Source of the DNA: Azolla pinnata
Lineage: Eukaryota > Streptophyta > Polypodiopsida > Salviniales > Salviniaceae
Reading direction: 5' to 3'
Length of the DNA: 43,382 nucleotides
NCBI GenBank assembly: GCA_037176905.1
Contig: JBBBWG010020889.1
Span: forward strand, 33,527-76,908
Shown: in pieces, positions 42,261 to 43,382 of the stretch
How positions within the stretch are numbered: position 1 is the first letter of the stretch
Layout of the letters: each line of letters begins with the position of its first letter
Program-made: the position numbers and the translations under genes
Notes under the pieces: generated by a model
Database searches by the model: none
Seen by the model: the letters and a program-made list of their open reading frames with translations, nothing else
What the model was told of the DNA's origin: nothing

Positions 42261-42655
42261 GTACATATTCATTCATCTATATATGCATACATACATGTAA
42301 CATACTTGCATATTCTATCTGTATATGCCATACTGTATAGCCAGATTAACGGTTGCACGCAACTGGCAAGTTGGATTGAGCCGGCCGGCCGGACTGATTC
42401 CTTTTCACTCTGCGTTAAATCTCTTCGACATTGCTTTTTTTTGCATATTCATTCATCTGTATATGCAGACATACATGGAACATTACAAAGGTATATATAT
42501 GTATACATACTTGCATATTCATCTGTATATGCCATACGCTATAGCCAGATTAACGGTTGCACGCAGTTGGCAAGTTGGATTGAGCCAGCCGGCCGGACTG
42601 ATTCTTTTTCACTGTGTTAAATCTCTCATTGACATTGGCTTTTTTTTTTGTTTTT
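42261..42655. repeat. Tandem duplication of about 200 bp
   Basis: Copy one (about 42261-42442) and copy two (about 42443-42655) share CATATTCATTCATCT, CATACTTGCATATTC, TATAGCCAGATTAACGGTTG, CAAGTTGGATTGAGCC, CCGGCCGGACTGATTC and a T-rich end after GACATTG. The inner anchors lie 205 bp apart (42301 and 42506). The copies differ by few substitutions and small indels. A frame runs through both copies but the product has no family resemblance. Confidence 0.88.
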
Positions 42656-43382
42656 GCATGTGCCATGTCGTCCTAGTATCTGGACACGGCCGTATTGAAC
42701 GCCGCTGCAAAGCAAAGCAGGAGTTGCTGGCAGTGAGGGGGCGAGCGCTAGCCATAGCACGACAGCAGACATCGCGGGGTCCCACCCCGTCTTTCAAAGT
42801 GCACTGCTTCGAGTATATCCATCCGATCGTCGAATGATCCGATCAGAGTACCGATCGATCCATTTGATCGACCGATCGATCATTCAGTGCAGTGCGCATC
42901 AAGCGCGCGATCATTATCATCCGTCGAGAAAGGGCGGCGAGCTAGCCGCAGCCGAAGGCGATTGATCATCCAAAAAAGCTGCTCCGTCGCCCGAGAAGCT
43001 GAGCTTGGATCTATCTGCATTTTACAAAAAGCGTTCCTGACAAAGAGATCATTCGAAAAGCATTCCGCGTGTCAGAAGATAAAAAAGGCAGAGAAGGTGA
43101 GGAGCCAGAAGCAAGAAAGCAAGCAAGCAAGCAAGAAAGGAAGAAAAATATATTAACGTCTCCTAGGACCAGAATTGGCCCACAAACAAAAGATAGAGCA
43201 GTGAGATGCGTACCCAAATCATCCCAAAAAGTACGAAAGCAAAAAAAAGGAAAAAACAAGCGCATCTCAATCATCCCAAAGTACGAAAACAAACAGGAGA
43301 TACAAAGTCTGGCTAGAAGCAAGAAAAGCTAAGAAGCAAGAAAAGCTAAGAAGCAAGAAGGAGCAAGAAGCGTTATTTGACG
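42656..43382. other. Right-edge region without a supported gene
   Basis: Contains a cluster of GATC/CGATCGATC words (about 42824-42884), a GCAA tetranucleotide run (43115-43135), and AAGCAAGAAAAGCTAAG units near 43317-43355. Short open frames occur, but none is convincing. Confidence 0.55.

Overview
This is a eukaryotic nuclear window from a land plant. The evidence is spliced genes with GT..AG introns, a 13-exon GH1 beta-glucosidase, a long intronless P-L-S class PPR gene, plant-like PRA1 and RIX1/PELP1 homologues, and degenerate TTTAGGG-type interstitial telomeric DNA. Long AT-rich introns (up to 4.9 kb), abundant CTT/GAA microsatellites and the style of the PPR protein suggest a seed-free lineage such as a fern. 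That last point is inference and was not tested.

Layout. 1-4.8 kb: mostly AT-rich DNA with weak exon-like pieces of an unrecognised minus-strand gene at the left edge and an 82-bp duplication. 4.8-12.9 kb: an eight-copy 32-bp minisatellite, then the complete GH1 gene (+, 13 exons, 512 aa). 14.0-16.6 kb: a single-exon PPR gene (+, 891 aa). 17.9-18.9 kb: a single-exon PRA1-family gene (-, 338 aa), convergent with the PPR gene. 19.9-26.8 kb: a RIX1/PELP1-type ribosome-biogenesis gene (-, 13 exons, 992 aa). 26.8-30.2 kb: a divergent intergenic region with several tandem repeats. 30.2-39.1 kb: a MINDY-3-type deubiquitinase gene (+, 7 exons, 651 aa). 39.1-43.4 kb: gene-poor DNA with a roughly 200-bp tandem duplication.

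I derived the exon chains by joining frames across GT..AG sites and checking that each total is a multiple of three with family motifs continuous across junctions. The five genes are functionally unrelated housekeeping genes (sugar conjugate hydrolysis, organelle RNA metabolism, membrane traffic, 60S ribosome assembly, ubiquitin chain trimming). There is no sign of a gene cluster acting together.

The unusual content is in repeats that intrude into genes. Telomere-like hexamers encode a (Pro-Asn) run in the MINDY-3 homologue and provide the stop codon of the PRA1 gene. A tandem array of splice-donor-like units sits at the start of intron 1 of the RIX1/PELP1 gene. Two strong hairpins lie in probable UTRs. 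CTT/GAA tracts occur at or near the start of all five genes. I found no rRNA, tRNA, CRISPR array or complete transposon.
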